Source: Oscillospiraceae bacterium (GTDB lineage: Bacteria > Bacillota > Clostridia > Oscillospirales > Oscillospiraceae). From it: DNA of 7,005 bases. Shown piece by piece: positions 6,098 to 7,005 of this stretch. A program made the position numbers and the translations under genes. Numbering within the stretch: position 1 is the stretch's first letter; the number at the start of each line of letters is the position of its first letter. Location of the stretch: positions 1 through 7,005 of the forward strand of contig JAJPXI010000100.1 in NCBI GenBank assembly GCA_021205585.1, given 5' to 3'. The notes under the pieces are model-generated. The model searched no databases, had not been told where the DNA came from, and was given only the letters and a program-made list of their open reading frames with translations.

Positions 6098-7005
6098 ATG
6101 GCGCTGTTACGGAAGAAAGAGGGGGTCGTGGGAAAGGTGCTGTCCCTGCCCATCGACAGCATTTCCCCTAACCCGAATCAGCCCCGGCGGCGGTTCGCGC
6201 CGGAAGAGCTGCGGGAGCTGGCCGACAGCATCCGGGCCCTGGGCATTTTGCAGCCCCTGACGGTGCGCGCCACCCCGGACGGGGGGTGGCAGCTGATTGC
6301 CGGGGAGCGCCGCCTGCGGGCGGCCCAGCTGGCGGGGCTGACCCATGTGCCCTGCATTCCGGCCCAGTGCGACGACAGGGACGCCTCCCTGCTGGCCCTG
6401 GTGGAAAACCTCCAGCGCAGCGACCTGGATTTCTGGGAGGAGGCCCAGGCCCTGTACCGGCTGATGCACCAGTACGACATCTCCCAGGAGGCCTGCGCCC
6501 GGCAGCTGGGAAAGTCCCAGTCGGCCATTGCCAACAAACTGCGCCTGCTCCGTCTGCCGGAAGACACCCTGCGCCTGCTCCGGGACAACGGCTTTACCGA
6601 GCGCCACGCCCGCGCCCTGCTGCGTCTGAAGGACACGGAGAGCCAGGAGGCCGCCGGGCGCTGGGTGGTGGAGCGCGGCCTGACGGTGGCCAAGACCGAG
6701 GAATATGTGGACAGTTTGCTTTTGCAGGAGCAAAAGGTAATCAAGCGCCGCCCTACCTTTATCTTAAAGGACGTCCGCTTGTTTCTCAATACAGTGGATC
6801 GGGGGGTATCCATGATGCGCTCCGCCGGTGTGGAGGCCCAGTGCGGCCGGGAGGACACCGGGGAGGCCATCCTGCTGACCATCCGTATCCCAAAACGGGC
6901 GCGCCCGGCCGGGGGGGAACTTACACCCCGCCGGGCCGCCCCCCGGGGGGAAATTTGTACTCCGGCCAGTCGTTTTTGGGGGTTCACTTGTAAACCGGGG
7001 GTATT
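6098..7005 (+). CDS. noc: Nucleoid occlusion / ParB-family DNA-binding protein (Noc-like), open at window edge
   Basis: ParB-family CTP-switch clamp that, in the Noc branch, binds scattered chromosomal sites and keeps the division septum off the nucleoid. The ATG at 6098 has GGGAGG 7 bases upstream. Visible: NPNQPRRRF (25-33), GILQPLTVR (49-57), the nucleotide-site motif IAGERRLRAAQ (67-77) and ENLQR (103-107), the helix-turn-helix around ISQEACARQLGKSQSAIANK (128-147), then KLRLLRLP and TERHARALLRL (167-177). GKSQSAIANKLRLLRLP and TERHARAL favour Noc over generic ParB. The N-terminal part before the ParB domain is short (about 20 residues) compared with the extended membrane-targeting segment of B. 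subtilis Noc. The usual family C-terminus would be near IRIPK (residue 266, base 6895), but the frame stays open for 36 more codons of Arg/Pro/Gly-rich, hairpin-forming sequence to the edge. It is divergent from the valS operon. Confidence 0.8.
   Translation, partial: MALLRKKEGVVGKVLSLPIDSISPNPNQPRRRFAPEELRELADSIRALGILQPLTVRATPDGGWQLIAGERRLRAAQLAGLTHVPCIPAQCDDRDASLLALVENLQRSDLDFWEEAQALYRLMHQYDISQEACARQLGKSQSAIANKLRLLRLPEDTLRLLRDNGFTERHARALLRLKDTESQEAAGRWVVERGLTVAKTEEYVDSLLLQEQKVIKRRPTFILKDVRLFLNTVDRGVSMMRSAGVEAQCGREDTGEAILLTIRIPKRARPAGGELTPRRAAPRGEICTPASRFWGFTCKPGV
6903..7002. repeat. Hairpin- and degenerate-repeat-rich segment at the 3' end of noc
   Basis: GCCCGGCCGGGG (6903-6914) can pair with CCCCGCCGGGC (6926-6936) with one bulged C. 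A perfect 12-bp palindrome of six C then six G follows (6939-6950). Three loosely similar units of the form G-run, then an AA/TT-rich core, then CCG begin their G-runs at about 6911, 6945 and 6978, a spacing of 32-33 bases; the third is GGGGGTTCACTTGTAAACCG. This looks like a small intergenic-type repeat (REP/MITE-like) abutting or invading the noc stop region. It could alternatively be coding, since the noc frame remains open through it. Confidence 0.4.

Noticed and set aside
1..7005. CRISPR arrays, tRNA or rRNA genes, intact insertion sequences
   Set aside because: No regularly spaced long direct repeats, no tRNA-like cloverleaf or rRNA segment, and no intact transposase was seen on either strand.

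Overview
The window is GC-rich bacterial chromosome. It most resembles a high-GC clostridial gut Firmicute of the Oscillospiraceae (Flavonifractor / Oscillibacter / Pseudoflavonifractor type). The evidence is a T-box riboswitch, a near-perfect sigma-A promoter, strong AGGAGG-type ribosome binding sites, a clostridial Noc/ParB-like protein and C5-pathway tetrapyrrole genes. The genus is an inference from style and content, not from a search.

Layout. Almost everything reads on the minus strand from a promoter at 5963-5991. In transcription order it is: a complete valine-type T-box leader (about 5956 to 5725); two small overlapping genes of unknown function (78 aa at 5459-5695, and 59 aa with a GTG start at 5283-5462); valS (2610-5264); hemB (1563-2546); and hemL (271-1563), which overlaps hemB by one base. 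No terminator separates valS from hemB, so all five genes could be one transcription unit controlled by tRNA-Val charging. Downstream of hemL (1-270) the DNA becomes AT-rich. It holds what looks like the C-terminal stub of an Rpn/PD-(D/E)XK transposase-family gene and a small inverted repeat, so it is probably accessory DNA at the edge of the core operon. On the plus strand, divergent from the T-box promoter, a noc/parB-family gene starts at 6098. It is still open at the right edge, after running through an unusual hairpin- and repeat-rich tail.

How the genes relate. ValS charges tRNA-Val. The leader senses uncharged tRNA-Val through a GUG specifier and a UGGU bulge matching an ACCA 3' end, and it should allow read-through into valS under valine limitation. 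HemL and HemB carry out two consecutive steps of C5 tetrapyrrole synthesis (glutamate-1-semialdehyde to 5-aminolevulinate to porphobilinogen). The Noc-like protein is a chromosome organisation / division-site factor and is functionally separate. I found no convincing wholly new multi-gene system. The items most worth a second look are the two small T-box-controlled genes, the possible coupling of valine charging to tetrapyrrole synthesis, and the repeat-bearing, stop-less tail of the noc gene.
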